Shown piece by piece: positions 1-7,610 of a DNA stretch of 12,019 nucleotides. Position numbers and translations under genes: made by a program. The DNA is taken from assembly GCA_039927975.1 (NCBI GenBank), contig JBDSTZ010000118.1, positions 1-12,019 of the forward strand, in the 5' to 3' direction. Within the stretch, counting starts at the first letter, position 1. Each line of letters begins with the position of its first letter. Under the pieces are notes generated by a model. That model worked only from the letters and a program-made list of their open reading frames with translations. It searched no databases and had not been told where the DNA came from. The stretch is from JBDSTZ01 sp039927975. Lineage in GTDB: Bacteria; Pseudomonadota; Gammaproteobacteria; Burkholderiales; Burkholderiaceae_D.

Positions 1-77
1 ATGGAGCAAAGGTCGGCGCGCATGGTCATGACGACGGCGCGCTCTTGGGTTGTCAGATGTTTGTATATTTTCGCCAT
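1..77 (-). CDS. IS30-family transposase, N-terminal fragment (gene continues beyond the left edge)
   Basis: The minus strand reads an ATG at 77-75 followed by 25 codons to the window edge. The peptide begins MAKIYKHLTTQERAVVMTMR. The pattern of a short basic start, a YxHLTxxER motif and a hydrophobic helix is the usual N-terminus of IS30-family transposases, just before their helix-turn-helix. An AAGGTG ribosome-binding site sits 6 bases upstream. The DDE catalytic core lies outside the window, so completeness cannot be judged. A probable IS terminus lies just upstream at about 98-126, which fits the usual short distance between the IS30 end and its transposase start. The family call rests on only 25 residues and is recognition rather than alignment. 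Confidence 0.72.
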   Translation of the reverse strand, partial: MAKIYKHLTTQERAVVMTMRADLCS

Positions 78-97
78 GGCGGCACCTTACAGCAGAA

Positions 98-126
98 GGT
101 GTTGCACTTGGTCTTTGAGAACGCCC
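98..126. repeat. Probable terminal inverted repeat of the IS30-family element
   Basis: The stretch starts GGTGTTGCACTT and ends in CGCCCC. It sits about 20 bp upstream of the transposase start, where an IS30-family end is expected, and its GTGTTGCACTT core resembles many proteobacterial IS30 termini as I recall them. The partner repeat lies outside the window, so the exact boundary and the target duplication cannot be set. DNA to the right of about 127 would be the flanking target. Confidence 0.5.
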
Positions 127-229
127 CGTTCGTGCCCTGATGGGAAATATGCGTAAGCGTCTGGATACACTACCGAGGTGTGGGCTTGAAACTCTGTCAC
201 CGCAACAATTACGTCTTTCCCATACTCTC

Positions 230-577
230 TTAGCAATTTTCAAAAAAAATATCCGCGCTAAAACTATAAAATAAGATCAGCAGCGGCACGATTTTGGTCA
301 CTGAATTAGCTCCAGCTAACCCTTGCGGAACCACAAGCACGGCAGCAACAACACTAATGATTACGATCGCGAGCACATTTGGCATATTGGCCGGTGCCGC
401 TCTCGGGGCGAACCGGACGCGGAGCCAGGCTAAGAAAAAGCAAGCAATAGGTGCGACAACGACGATCAGTGCCCATTCCAGTTTTTCAAATTCGCGTGTG
501 CAAATAGCCATGACGGTGGCAATGAGAAAAGCGTTCAACCCTAGTATCCACTTGGCAAGCGATGGCATTTTTTTCAT
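230..577 (-). CDS. Small four-helix membrane protein of unknown function
   Basis: I do not recognise a family. The 115-residue product starts MKKMPSLAKW and shows four hydrophobic segments: about residues 8-25, 35-54, 66-84 and 97-112. A short Arg-rich loop follows the second segment, so it is very likely an inner-membrane protein. The ATG at 577 is chosen because a GGGGA element lies about four bases upstream. A GTG at 598 would add seven residues. Base composition is clearly more AT-rich than the genes from 1184 onward, and the gene stands alone beside an IS end, which suggests acquired DNA. An eight-A run at 242-249, encoding two Phe codons near the C-terminus, is a possible slippage site. 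An opposite-strand ORF covers the same DNA but encodes a compositionally odd Ala/Thr-rich product and is taken as a shadow. Confidence 0.55.
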   Translation of the reverse strand: MKKMPSLAKWILGLNAFLIATVMAICTREFEKLEWALIVVVAPIACFFLAWLRVRFAPRAAPANMPNVLAIVIISVVAAVLVVPQGLAGANSVTKIVPLLILFYSFSADIFFENC

Positions 578-1183
578 ATATCCCCATGACAACTTCACGA
601 TAATTTACCAAACACTTCGTGCCGCCGTTGTCCACCCTCGGCGCCTGATCGCAATCACTCCGTCGTCGCCGGCCAAACGTGCAGCAGCACTGGCCATGCT
701 AAGCGCATCGTCTTCACAGAAATAGACTGCTGGCGAATTGACCCTCTCATTACTTTTGTTGCTGTGTATCGGAGAATCAGCACTCGGAGTTGAAATGGCG
801 ACAGCAACGGAGCGAATTGTATACAGAAATTACTAGCGAAAGTTCACCGATTCTCACCTTCGGTAAATTTTTGTTATCGATCGCAAAGGGGCTCAGCGGC
901 CACGACAAATGCAGGTGAGACCAGGTTCAAACGATTTCGCGATCATCCGCCTGGACTTATCGTGACCCTTTGGCGCGACGGCAAAAAAAAGGACAATCCG
1001 ATTGATCCAAACAAACGACCGCTCTGCGCCAAGATGGTCGAGAGTTCAAATTCGCGCCGACGCGTGCAGCCTTCCGAAAGACTCAAACGGATCTCGCACC
1101 CCGCTGTCGCTTCGCTATTGCGCTTGAATTTCTCGGGTTTGCCAAACGCGGGCGCTTGCCGTTAAGGCGGTGCCGGCCGGCTG
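578..1183. other. Gene-poor, AT-richer region with no convincing gene
   Basis: About 600 bp in which neither strand gives a believable coding sequence. The short plus-strand frame at 962-1165 has a composition typical of chance reading. Visible elements are a TGTATACA palindrome at 819-826 and a small inverted repeat, ACCGA/TCGGT (846-850 and 860-864), followed by AAATTTTTG, which resembles a weak plus-strand terminator. There is no clear terminator for the operon ending at 1184. The AT content falls towards 1080, marking the change to core-like sequence. Confidence 0.5.
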
Positions 1184-2287
1184 TCAGGCCGCGATCGCCT
1201 GGTTGCGTCCGGTTGACTTGGCCTGGTACATCGCCTTGTCGGCGCGCATGATGGTGTCGGCGAAGGCTTCCTCGCCGGCCCGCTCGACCACCCCGGCCGA
1301 AAAGGTGATGCGCAGCGAGACGTCCAGTTCGGGCACGCGCATGGCGCCGACCCGCTCGGCCATGCGGCGCAGCACCAGGCTCGCCTCGGCCAAGTCGGTG
1401 TTGGGCAGCATCAGCAGGAATTCCTCGCCGCCCCAGCGCGCCAGCACGTCGCCGGCGCGCAGCTCGGCGCGCGCGGCGCCGGCGAAGGTGCACAGCACGA
1501 TGTCGCCGCCGGCGTGGCCGTAGCAATCGTTGACGCGCTTGAAAAAATCGATGTCGAGCAGCGCGATGCACAGCTTTTCGCCCGGCGTCGGCTGGCGCCT
1601 TTCCTCGGCCGACAGCACCTGGTTCATGTGGCGCCGGTTGGCCAGCGAGGTCAGTTCGTCGATCGTCGCCAGAGTGCGGATGGTGGCCACCGCGCTGAGC
1701 AGCTCTTCCTTTTGCTGCTTGAGGCGCGAACGCAGCTTGCTCATTTCTCCGGTCAGCAGGGTGACCGCCAGCAGGGTGGCCGAGGCGATCGCGAAATGCA
1801 GCGCCTCGATCCGGAATGGATACCTGAGCGGGTCGTGCGCCACCAGCCAGACGATCGCCGCGCCGAGGGCGGCGATGGCGGTCGCGCACAGCGCCATGGT
1901 CTGGCGCGGGCGCAGGGAGAAGGTGCAGAACACGATCACCACCAGCAGGATCATCAGGCAGGCGCCGCGGATCGGCCCGGTCACGGTGTAGAAGGCGACG
2001 GTGCAGAAGATCGCCATGAGCGACTGCAGCATGGTCGAATAGGCGGGGGCGATCCTGAGCGCGGCGCTGGCGCGGATCAGCGCATAGCCGGCCACGATGC
2101 TGCTCACGGCGACCGCGCACAGCCACCGGCCGGCGTCGCGGTCGGCGCTGCCGTTGGCGACCTGGGTGAACATCAGCGCGAGGCACACCGCGTACAGCGC
2201 GCAGGTGGCGGCCCAGTAGTTGAGCATGCGGCGCATCTTGGGGTCGGCCCCCATCAGCAGATTGAGCAGGTTAGTGCGCGATCGCAT
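1184..2287 (-). CDS. Membrane-bound GGDEF diguanylate cyclase
   Basis: The protein (367 aa) should make cyclic di-GMP from two GTP at the inner membrane. Six hydrophobic helices fill the N-terminal half (about residues 23-42, 53-72, 83-102, 107-124, 131-149 and 163-180). A charged, probably coiled-coil linker (about 181-200) leads into a C-terminal GGDEF domain (about 205-365). The catalytic GGEEF is at 276-280 and the metal-binding DIDFFK at 225-230. RAGD at 267-270, five residues before GGEEF, is an intact RxxD inhibitory site, so product inhibition is expected. It is the last gene of the four-gene operon. Its ATG lies inside the end of the upstream GGDEF/EAL gene (17-bp overlap), which points to translational coupling. 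The membrane domain is not a MASE type I can name, and its signal is unknown. Confidence 0.93.
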   Translation of the reverse strand: MRSRTNLLNLLMGADPKMRRMLNYWAATCALYAVCLALMFTQVANGSADRDAGRWLCAVAVSSIVAGYALIRASAALRIAPAYSTMLQSLMAIFCTVAFYTVTGPIRGACLMILLVVIVFCTFSLRPRQTMALCATAIAALGAAIVWLVAHDPLRYPFRIEALHFAIASATLLAVTLLTGEMSKLRSRLKQQKEELLSAVATIRTLATIDELTSLANRRHMNQVLSAEERRQPTPGEKLCIALLDIDFFKRVNDCYGHAGGDIVLCTFAGAARAELRAGDVLARWGGEEFLLMLPNTDLAEASLVLRRMAERVGAMRVPELDVSLRITFSAGVVERAGEEAFADTIMRADKAMYQAKSTGRNQAIAA

Positions 2288-5006
2288 GCGCGCTCCCTTC
2301 GGCCGCCGGCAAGGGCTGCGCCGCCGCGTCCTGGCGCCGCAGCAGCACCGCGATCTCGTCGGCCGGCAGCGGGCGGCTGAACAGATAGCCCTGCATCTCG
2401 TCGCAATCGTTGGCGCGCAGGAAGGCGCACTGCTGTTCGGTCTCGACGCCCTCGGCGATCACCCGCAGGTTCAGGTTGTGGCCGAGCGAGATGACCGCCA
2501 TCGCGATGGCCTGGTCGTCCTTGTTGTCGGCCAGTTCGCTGACGAAGGACTTGTCGATCTTCAGACTGCTGATCGGGAAGGTCTTGAGCGCCGACAGGCT
2601 CGAATAGCCGGTGCCGAAGTCGTCGATCGACAGCGCCACACCCATCGCTTTCAGTTCGCGCATCTTGCCGATCGACTGGGTCAGGTCGCGCATGATCAGG
2701 CTCTCGGTCACTTCGACTTCGAGCGCGTCCGGCGGCAGCGCGCTGCCGGCGAGTGCGCCTGCGACCCGCTCGACCAGGCGCTTGTCTTCGAACTGGCGCG
2801 GCGAGACGTTGACCGACATCGTGATCGGCGCCAGGCCCGCCTCGCGCCAGGCCATCGCCTGGCGGCAGGCGGTGTGCATGACCCAGTCGCCGATCGCCAC
2901 GATCAAGCCGCTTTCCTCGGCCAGCCCGATGAAGCGCATCGGCGCGATCTCGCCGTGCTGCGGATGCTGCCAGCGGATCAGCGCCTCGACGCCGAACACG
3001 CGGCCGGTGCGCAAGTCCACCTTGGGCTGATACAGGAGGCTGAACTGGCCGTCTTCGAGCGCGTTGCGCAAGCCTTCGAGCAGCACCAGCTTCTCTTCGA
3101 CGCTGGCGTTCATTTCGCGCGCGTAGAACTGGTAATTGTTGTTGCCCATCTCCTTGGCGCGGTACATCGCGGCGTCGGCATTCATCATCAGGGTGTTGGG
3201 GTCGGCGCCGTCGCGCGGATACATGACCACCCCCATGCTGCAGCTGATCTGCACTTCCTGGCCGTCGAGCAGCACCGGCTCGGTGACCGCCTGGCGGATC
3301 CGCTCGAGCAGCGGCGCCAGCGCCTGCGGGTTGCTCGGCTGGTCGGGCAGGATGATGACGAATTCGTCGCCGCCGAAGCGGCCCAGGGTGTCGTGCGCGC
3401 CGACGCAGGCGGCCATGCGCGCGCCGACCACCTTCAAAAGTTCGTCGCCGGCGTTGTGGCCGAGGCCATCGTTGACCAGCTTGAAGCTGTCGAGGTCGAT
3501 GAAGGCGACCGCCGCGCTGCGTCCCGCGCGCTCGGCCTGCTCGATCGCCTGTTCGAGGCGCGCGCGGATCAGGCTGCGGTTGGGCAGCCCGGTCAGGTCG
3601 TCGTGGTGCGCCATGTGGCGGATCCGCTCCTCGCTCAGCTTGCGCTCGGTGATGTCGCGCACGATCGCCACCAGGCCGCCTTCGACCGCCACCACCTGGC
3701 GGTGCAGCCAGACCCCCGGCCCGATACTCCGGTCGAGGCGCTCGGACTCGTGCACGCCGCCGATGATGGTGACCTTGACCAGGTCGTCGAACACGCCGTT
3801 GCTGCGGCACACTGGCAGCGCCTCGCACAACAGGTGCCCGCTCAATTCCTTCTTGCTCTTGCCGGCCATCTGCTCGGCGCGCGTGTTGGTCGCTTCGATC
3901 ACGAAGTCGATCACCGCGCCGGCGCCGCCATGCACGCTGCGCAGCACGAAAAACGCGTCCATGCTCGCTTCCGAGGCGGCCGCGTAGGTTTCCTGCGCGC
4001 GCCGCACGCGCCGGCGCGTCTTGGCCAGCTGCCACGACCACAGGCACACCAGCGTGACGATCAGCACCAGCAGCGCGCTGCCGCCGGCGGCGATCAAGAG
4101 GTAGTTGCGGCGGTGCTGTTCGAAGGCGGCCATCTGCTCGTCCTCGGCCAGGCCGACCAGGGCGTTGAGCGCGAAGCCGTGCAGGCGCCGCACCACGGTG
4201 TAGCGGCGCACCCCGTCCCAGGCGCTGGCGACGGCCTCGCGCCCGGCGGCATCGGCGCCAGCGGCGGCGGCCGTTTCGCGCTGGCCCCAGGAGACCTTGT
4301 CGCCGACCCGCAGCGCGCGGCTGGTGCCGTCGGCGCCGAACAGGCCGAGCGCGCCCAATTCGCCCTGGCGCGTGCGCTCGTAGCCGCTGGTGAAATAGGC
4401 CGGGTCGACTTCGACGATGACGATGCCGGCGAATTCGCCGTCGGCGTCGTTCAGGCGGCGCGTGAAGTGCAGATGGTGTTCGGGGTTGCCGGCGTCGCCG
4501 AGCGCCTCGCTGACATAGGGTGCGTCGGCGGTGTTGTCGCGGTGGTAGCTGAAGTACTGCTGCCCCGAGACGTCGAACGGCTTGACGGCCGGGTTGCTGG
4601 CGACGATGGTGCCGTCGCGCCCGGCGATGGCGACGACGAACACCAGGCCCGATGGCAGCAAGCCCTTCTGGCTCAGGGTCGGCAGCGCGGCCTCGACGCC
4701 CTTCAGTTCGACCGCGTACTTGACCACCTTGAGGGTCTGGTCGATGCCGCCCAGGTTGCGCGCCATCTGCGCCTCGTAGGTGTCGCCCAGTTCCTGGATC
4801 GAGACCTGGGTGGCGGCGCGCGCCGAGGCCCGTTCGAGGCCGATGAAGTGGGCAGTGAGGGCCCAGATCGCCGCCAGCAGCAGCACCGCGAACAGCGGCA
4901 GCGAGATGTGGGTCTCGAGGCCGAGGCCGAGCACGCGGGTCAGGCGCGCGCGGCGCCGGTCCGGCGCGCCGGCCGCTGCTGTGACGGGATGTGGCAGGGC
5001 GGCCAT
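2271..5006 (-). CDS. dCache-PAS-GGDEF-EAL cyclic di-GMP cyclase/phosphodiesterase
   Basis: A 911-residue inner-membrane signalling enzyme. A transmembrane helix (about 34-54) is followed by a periplasmic double-Cache-like sensor (about 60-300), a second helix (about 302-325), a PAS domain (about 341-455, ending DITERK), a GGDEF domain (about 465-625) and an EAL domain (about 635-890). The cyclase motif GGDEF (545-549) and IDLDSFK (503-509) are intact. The inhibitory site is degenerate: GAHD (536-539) instead of RxxD. The EAL side has every residue known to be needed in the RocR-type active site: E674 (EAL), N733, E765, D795/D796 (DDFGTG), K816, E852 and Q872. Both activities are therefore possible, and the balance is probably set by the periplasmic and PAS inputs. 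The ATG lies 7 bp after the stop of the periplasmic binding-protein gene, with GAGGAG just upstream. Confidence 0.95.
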   Translation of the reverse strand: MAALPHPVTAAAGAPDRRRARLTRVLGLGLETHISLPLFAVLLLAAIWALTAHFIGLERASARAATQVSIQELGDTYEAQMARNLGGIDQTLKVVKYAVELKGVEAALPTLSQKGLLPSGLVFVVAIAGRDGTIVASNPAVKPFDVSGQQYFSYHRDNTADAPYVSEALGDAGNPEHHLHFTRRLNDADGEFAGIVIVEVDPAYFTSGYERTRQGELGALGLFGADGTSRALRVGDKVSWGQRETAAAAGADAAGREAVASAWDGVRRYTVVRRLHGFALNALVGLAEDEQMAAFEQHRRNYLLIAAGGSALLVLIVTLVCLWSWQLAKTRRRVRRAQETYAAASEASMDAFFVLRSVHGGAGAVIDFVIEATNTRAEQMAGKSKKELSGHLLCEALPVCRSNGVFDDLVKVTIIGGVHESERLDRSIGPGVWLHRQVVAVEGGLVAIVRDITERKLSEERIRHMAHHDDLTGLPNRSLIRARLEQAIEQAERAGRSAAVAFIDLDSFKLVNDGLGHNAGDELLKVVGARMAACVGAHDTLGRFGGDEFVIILPDQPSNPQALAPLLERIRQAVTEPVLLDGQEVQISCSMGVVMYPRDGADPNTLMMNADAAMYRAKEMGNNNYQFYAREMNASVEEKLVLLEGLRNALEDGQFSLLYQPKVDLRTGRVFGVEALIRWQHPQHGEIAPMRFIGLAEESGLIVAIGDWVMHTACRQAMAWREAGLAPITMSVNVSPRQFEDKRLVERVAGALAGSALPPDALEVEVTESLIMRDLTQSIGKMRELKAMGVALSIDDFGTGYSSLSALKTFPISSLKIDKSFVSELADNKDDQAIAMAVISLGHNLNLRVIAEGVETEQQCAFLRANDCDEMQGYLFSRPLPADEIAVLLRRQDAAAQPLPAAEGSAHAIAH

Positions 5007-5013
5007 CGGCTCC

Positions 5014-5466
5014 TCAGCGCAGCACGAGCACGGGTTTGACTGAGGCGTCGAGCGCCGACTTGTCGATGTAGCCGATCAGGTTCGGGTCGTCGGCGACGCG
5101 CTTGCGCATCGCAGCGTTGCTGGCCACCTCCCTGGGCGGCTGGCCGCGGCCGGTGAAGATCATCTTGGTCCAGTAGGCCTTGACCAGTGGCGGCGTTTTC
5201 GACGCCACTTTCAGATAGAACTCGTCGCGCAGCGGCGAGCCGACGCCCAGGTCGAGCGCGACCGCCTCGGCGCCGTCCGGATAGCGCGCGGACTGGCCGA
5301 GGAAGATGTCGGCCACCTGGTCGGCCCGCAGCGCCGTCACCGGACTCTTGGCCGAGACGATCACCACCAGTTCGGCGGCGCCGGCGCCGGCCGCGGCCAG
5401 CGCCAGCAGGCCGGCGCCGAGGATGCGGCGGAGGGGGAAGAAGAGGGGGATGCGGTGCATATTCAT
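5014..5466 (-). CDS. Short PstS-like periplasmic substrate-binding protein
   Basis: A 150-residue exported protein. A basic start, a hydrophobic stretch (about 14-30) and an AGA-A cleavage site near residue 30 form a Sec signal peptide. The mature part carries the pattern of short proteins annotated as phosphate ABC transporter substrate-binding: DIFLGQ (53-58), YPDG (62-65), LRDEFY (79-84), KAYW (96-99), FTGRGQPP (104-111) and PNLIGYID (128-135). It is less than half the length of true PstS, and no PstCAB genes are present. A transport role is therefore unlikely, and a ligand-presenting or sensory role for the downstream dCache protein is more plausible (inference). The ATG at 5466 has AAGGGG four bases upstream. 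It lies 8 bp after the porin stop and 7 bp before the GGDEF/EAL start. The ligand is unknown, and phosphate is only the family name. Confidence 0.85.
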   Translation of the reverse strand: MNMHRIPLFFPLRRILGAGLLALAAAGAGAAELVVIVSAKSPVTALRADQVADIFLGQSARYPDGAEAVALDLGVGSPLRDEFYLKVASKTPPLVKAYWTKMIFTGRGQPPREVASNAAMRKRVADDPNLIGYIDKSALDASVKPVLVLR

Positions 5467-5474
5467 GGCGCCCC

Positions 5475-6752
5475 TTAAAACACGAAGTCGAGCACGGCGC
5501 TCGCGACGTGCACCGGATGGCCGCCCTCGAAGTCCGGCTGCACATTGATCAGGGTGCCGCGCGTGCCGGCGCGCGGCAGCACGCGGTCGTACTGAAGCTT
5601 GAGCGCCAGATTGGCGCGCAGGTCCCAGCGGGTGCCGGCCGACAGCGTGCGCTGCGAGGGCACCGTGCCGATCGCCGCGTTGAGGTAGCCGTTCATGGCC
5701 AGCGCGGCCGGCGCCAGTTGCGGCGGCAGGCCGGCCGGATCGAGCCCGGCGTCGCGCGTGGGACTGTCCGGATTGACGCGGGCGAAGCTCAGGTAAGGGG
5801 TGAAGTCGCCGCGCCGCAGCCCGGCGCTGACATACGCGGCGCGCGTGGCGCCGAGGAAGGAGCGGGTCTCCATGTGGCCCAGTTCGCTCATCACGAACCA
5901 GCTGCCGGGGTCGTAGCTGACGCCGACCGTGTAGGCGTTGGCGCGCTTGTGATCGAGCTCGTAGCGGGCCGCGAGGGCGGCGCCGGCCGGGCCGAACTGG
6001 CGCAGCGGGCCGAACAGCTCGCCGAGCAGGTTGCCGGTCAGTTCACCTTGCATCAGGCTCAGGCGCACGCTCAGGGCGCCGAGGTCGGCGGTGTGCGAGA
6101 CCCCGGCCATGTGGCGCCCCCGCACCGCCTGGCCGTCGGTCAGCTTGACCACGGTGTGGCCGAAAAAGGCCTGGGTCAAGTTCTTGACCCGGCCCACTTG
6201 CCAGCGGTAGCTCATGTCGACCCCGTCGCTGTTGCTCACGGGGACAGTCTGGTAGACCTCGACCGGCGTGCGCGCCCAGGCGTAGGCATAGCCGACCTTG
6301 CGGTAGTCGGCCGCCACGAACATCGGCAGGGCGATGCGGCCGAAGCGCAGCGCCAGTTCCGGCGTGGCCTGGTATTTGATATTGGCCCATTCGACCAGCG
6401 GCGTGTAGCTGCCGTCGATGCGCTGTTCGGCGATCACTTGCAGCACCGCCGACCATTGCTTGCCGGCGTTGGCGTCGAGCTGGACGCCGAGGCGCGAATC
6501 GAGTTCACCGCTCCACGCACTGGTATAGCCGACCCCGTGCGCGTTCAGCACGGCGGTGCTGTAGTCGGCGCGCCGCTCGCTTGAGTGCGACAGGCCGACG
6601 CTGCCGAAGCCGCTCAGCGAATACGCGGGCGCGCCGGCCTCGTCGCTGGCATCATCGGCCGCGCGGGCGGCGCCGGCCACGCAGGACAGCCCGAGGAGGG
6701 CGGCGCCGCCGGCGATCAGGGGGGCTTTAAGTAAATATTTCCAATACTGCAT
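5475..6752 (-). CDS. Outer-membrane porin-like beta-barrel protein
   Basis: A 425-residue protein starting MQYWKYLLKA, with a hydrophobic signal peptide ending AARA-ADD (cleavage near residue 31). The rest is made of alternating amphipathic strands rich in Gly, Tyr, Ser and Arg, for example LSGFGSVGLSHSS and LALKLQYDRV. It ends VLDFVF, and a terminal Phe is the usual BAM recognition signal of outer-membrane barrels. The ATG at 6752 is chosen over an upstream in-frame start at 6818 because it has GAAGG five bases upstream and puts the signal peptide at the N-terminus. It is the first gene of the operon, so the promoter should lie in 6753-6981. That interval holds an AT-rich tract at about 6835-6870 but no boxes I would name. 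It is not clearly a classical trimeric porin and may instead belong to the channel-like proteins paired with short PstS-like proteins. Confidence 0.82.
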   Translation of the reverse strand: MQYWKYLLKAPLIAGGAALLGLSCVAGAARAADDASDEAGAPAYSLSGFGSVGLSHSSERRADYSTAVLNAHGVGYTSAWSGELDSRLGVQLDANAGKQWSAVLQVIAEQRIDGSYTPLVEWANIKYQATPELALRFGRIALPMFVAADYRKVGYAYAWARTPVEVYQTVPVSNSDGVDMSYRWQVGRVKNLTQAFFGHTVVKLTDGQAVRGRHMAGVSHTADLGALSVRLSLMQGELTGNLLGELFGPLRQFGPAGAALAARYELDHKRANAYTVGVSYDPGSWFVMSELGHMETRSFLGATRAAYVSAGLRRGDFTPYLSFARVNPDSPTRDAGLDPAGLPPQLAPAALAMNGYLNAAIGTVPSQRTLSAGTRWDLRANLALKLQYDRVLPRAGTRGTLINVQPDFEGGHPVHVASAVLDFVF

Positions 6753-6981
6753 CTGAACCTTCGCTCCACATTCCCGTCGCCTTTGGTGCGCGCCGCACCG
6801 ATTCGGAGCGGCGCGCACACGAAAAGCGCAACACTATTGCAATTAAGAATTAACTGTATACGTGGCGGAAGTAAAAGTCGATGGGTTTTCCTTCTGGCGG
6901 CCCCTTGGGCGGGCCGATTGAACATGAATGCAACGCTGCGTCGTAAAGTCCTTGTCATTCATGAAATTGAACGACGTGGCG

Positions 6982-7491
6982 TCAGGTCCACAGCGCCTCG
7001 TTCGACAGCGCGCGCTGGGTCAGGTAAAGACGCACGTCGAATTCGAGCTGGTGGTAGGCCGGCTCCATATGGCAGCACAACTTGTAGAAGGCCTTGTCGT
7101 GCTGCTTCTCCTTGAGGTGGGCCAGCTCGTGCACGGCGATCATGCGCAGGAAGGGCAGCGGCACCTGCTTGAACAGCGAGGCAACGCGGATTTCGTGCTT
7201 GGCCTTGAGCTTGTTGCCCTGCACCCGCGAGGCTGCCGTATGCAGGCCGAGGGCGTGGCGCACGACTTCGATCTTGCTGTCGAAGATCACTTTGTTGACC
7301 GGTTCGGCGTTGCGCAGGAACTCGTTCTTGAGCGCCTGCACATAGTCGTACAGCGCACCGTCGGTGCGAATCGCGTGCGCCTGCGGGTAGCGCCCGATGA
7401 GCACGGTTTTCAATTGATCTTGTTCGATCAGGCGCAGGACCTGGTCGCGGGTGGCCTGCGGATAGGCGCTGAGGTAGGTGAGCTCTTGCAT
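6982..7491 (-). CDS. YgjP/DUF45-type zinc metallopeptidase-like protein
   Basis: A 169-residue cytoplasmic protein (no signal peptide) starting MQELTYLSAY. It carries HELAH at 121-125 followed by KEKQH, with the third likely ligand at His131. The spacing HELAH-x5-H and the downstream FYKLCCHMEPAYHQLE match the YgjP/WLM branch of metal-dependent hydrolases. The conserved middle (RVQGNKLKAKHEIRVASLFK) also fits this family. The substrate is unknown. Start choice: the ATG at 7491 gives the length I expect for close relatives but has no good ribosome-binding site. A TTG at 7623 lies just after GGAAGGAAAG and would add 44 residues that look non-conserved. It is transcribed divergently from the PEP-CTERM gene. 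Confidence 0.85.
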   Translation of the reverse strand: MQELTYLSAYPQATRDQVLRLIEQDQLKTVLIGRYPQAHAIRTDGALYDYVQALKNEFLRNAEPVNKVIFDSKIEVVRHALGLHTAASRVQGNKLKAKHEIRVASLFKQVPLPFLRMIAVHELAHLKEKQHDKAFYKLCCHMEPAYHQLEFDVRLYLTQRALSNEALWT

Positions 7492-7544
7492 GGAGGGCGA
7501 ATGTACCACAGCCGGGCAGGCCGGGCGCGGGCGCTGAAAGAACG

Positions 7545-7578
7545 TTTCCGCAACACTAACAAAATTTTCTTGTGGAAA
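7545..7578. repeat. Imperfect inverted repeat upstream of the PEP-CTERM gene
   Basis: TTTCCGCAA (7545-7553) and TTGTGGAAA (7570-7578) are inverted with one mismatch (a G-T pair in RNA) around a 16-base AT-rich centre. It lies in the short AT-rich patch between the divergent metallopeptidase and PEP-CTERM genes, about 65 bp before the latter. It could be an operator or a chance hairpin, and no known regulator site is recognised. Confidence 0.35.
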
Positions 7579-7600
7579 TATGAATTTATTATCGGAAATG

Positions 7601-7610
7601 GTGGTATTCT
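7601..7610 (+). promoter_or_regulatory. Possible extended -10 promoter for the PEP-CTERM gene
   Basis: TGGTATTCT (7602-7610) matches an extended -10 pattern (TG-N-TATTCT) in the only AT-rich stretch ahead of the gene. A start point near 7617 would leave a leader of about 27 bases. No good -35 box is visible and the leader is pyrimidine-rich with no Shine-Dalgarno sequence, so this is tentative. Confidence 0.28.

Noticed and set aside
294..725. A 143-codon plus-strand frame overlapping the small membrane protein
   Set aside because: Ala/Thr/Ser-rich with no clear start signal. The minus-strand frame gives four clean hydrophobic helices and a plausible ribosome-binding site.
846..873. A small hairpin followed by a T-rich stretch, terminator-like on the plus strand
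   Set aside because: Only 5 bp with a 9-base loop, and no plus-strand gene lies upstream to terminate.
1030..1072. A GAGAGTTCAAATTCGCGCC stretch resembling a tRNA T-arm
   Set aside because: The T-stem does not pair properly, and no acceptor, D or anticodon stems can be placed upstream.
2220..5039. A 939-codon open frame on the plus strand opposite the GGDEF/EAL gene
   Set aside because: It is antisense to a gene with complete GGDEF and EAL motifs. Its product is His/Arg/Ala/Gln-rich with no domain, as expected from GC-rich third positions leaving the opposite strand open.
5187..6584. A 465-codon plus-strand frame opposite the porin and binding-protein genes
   Set aside because: It spans two real genes, is Arg/Ala-rich, and has no ribosome-binding site or recognisable domain.
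5475..6818. A longer porin start at 6818
   Set aside because: It would add 22 polar and basic residues before the signal peptide, whereas the ATG at 6752 has its own ribosome-binding site.
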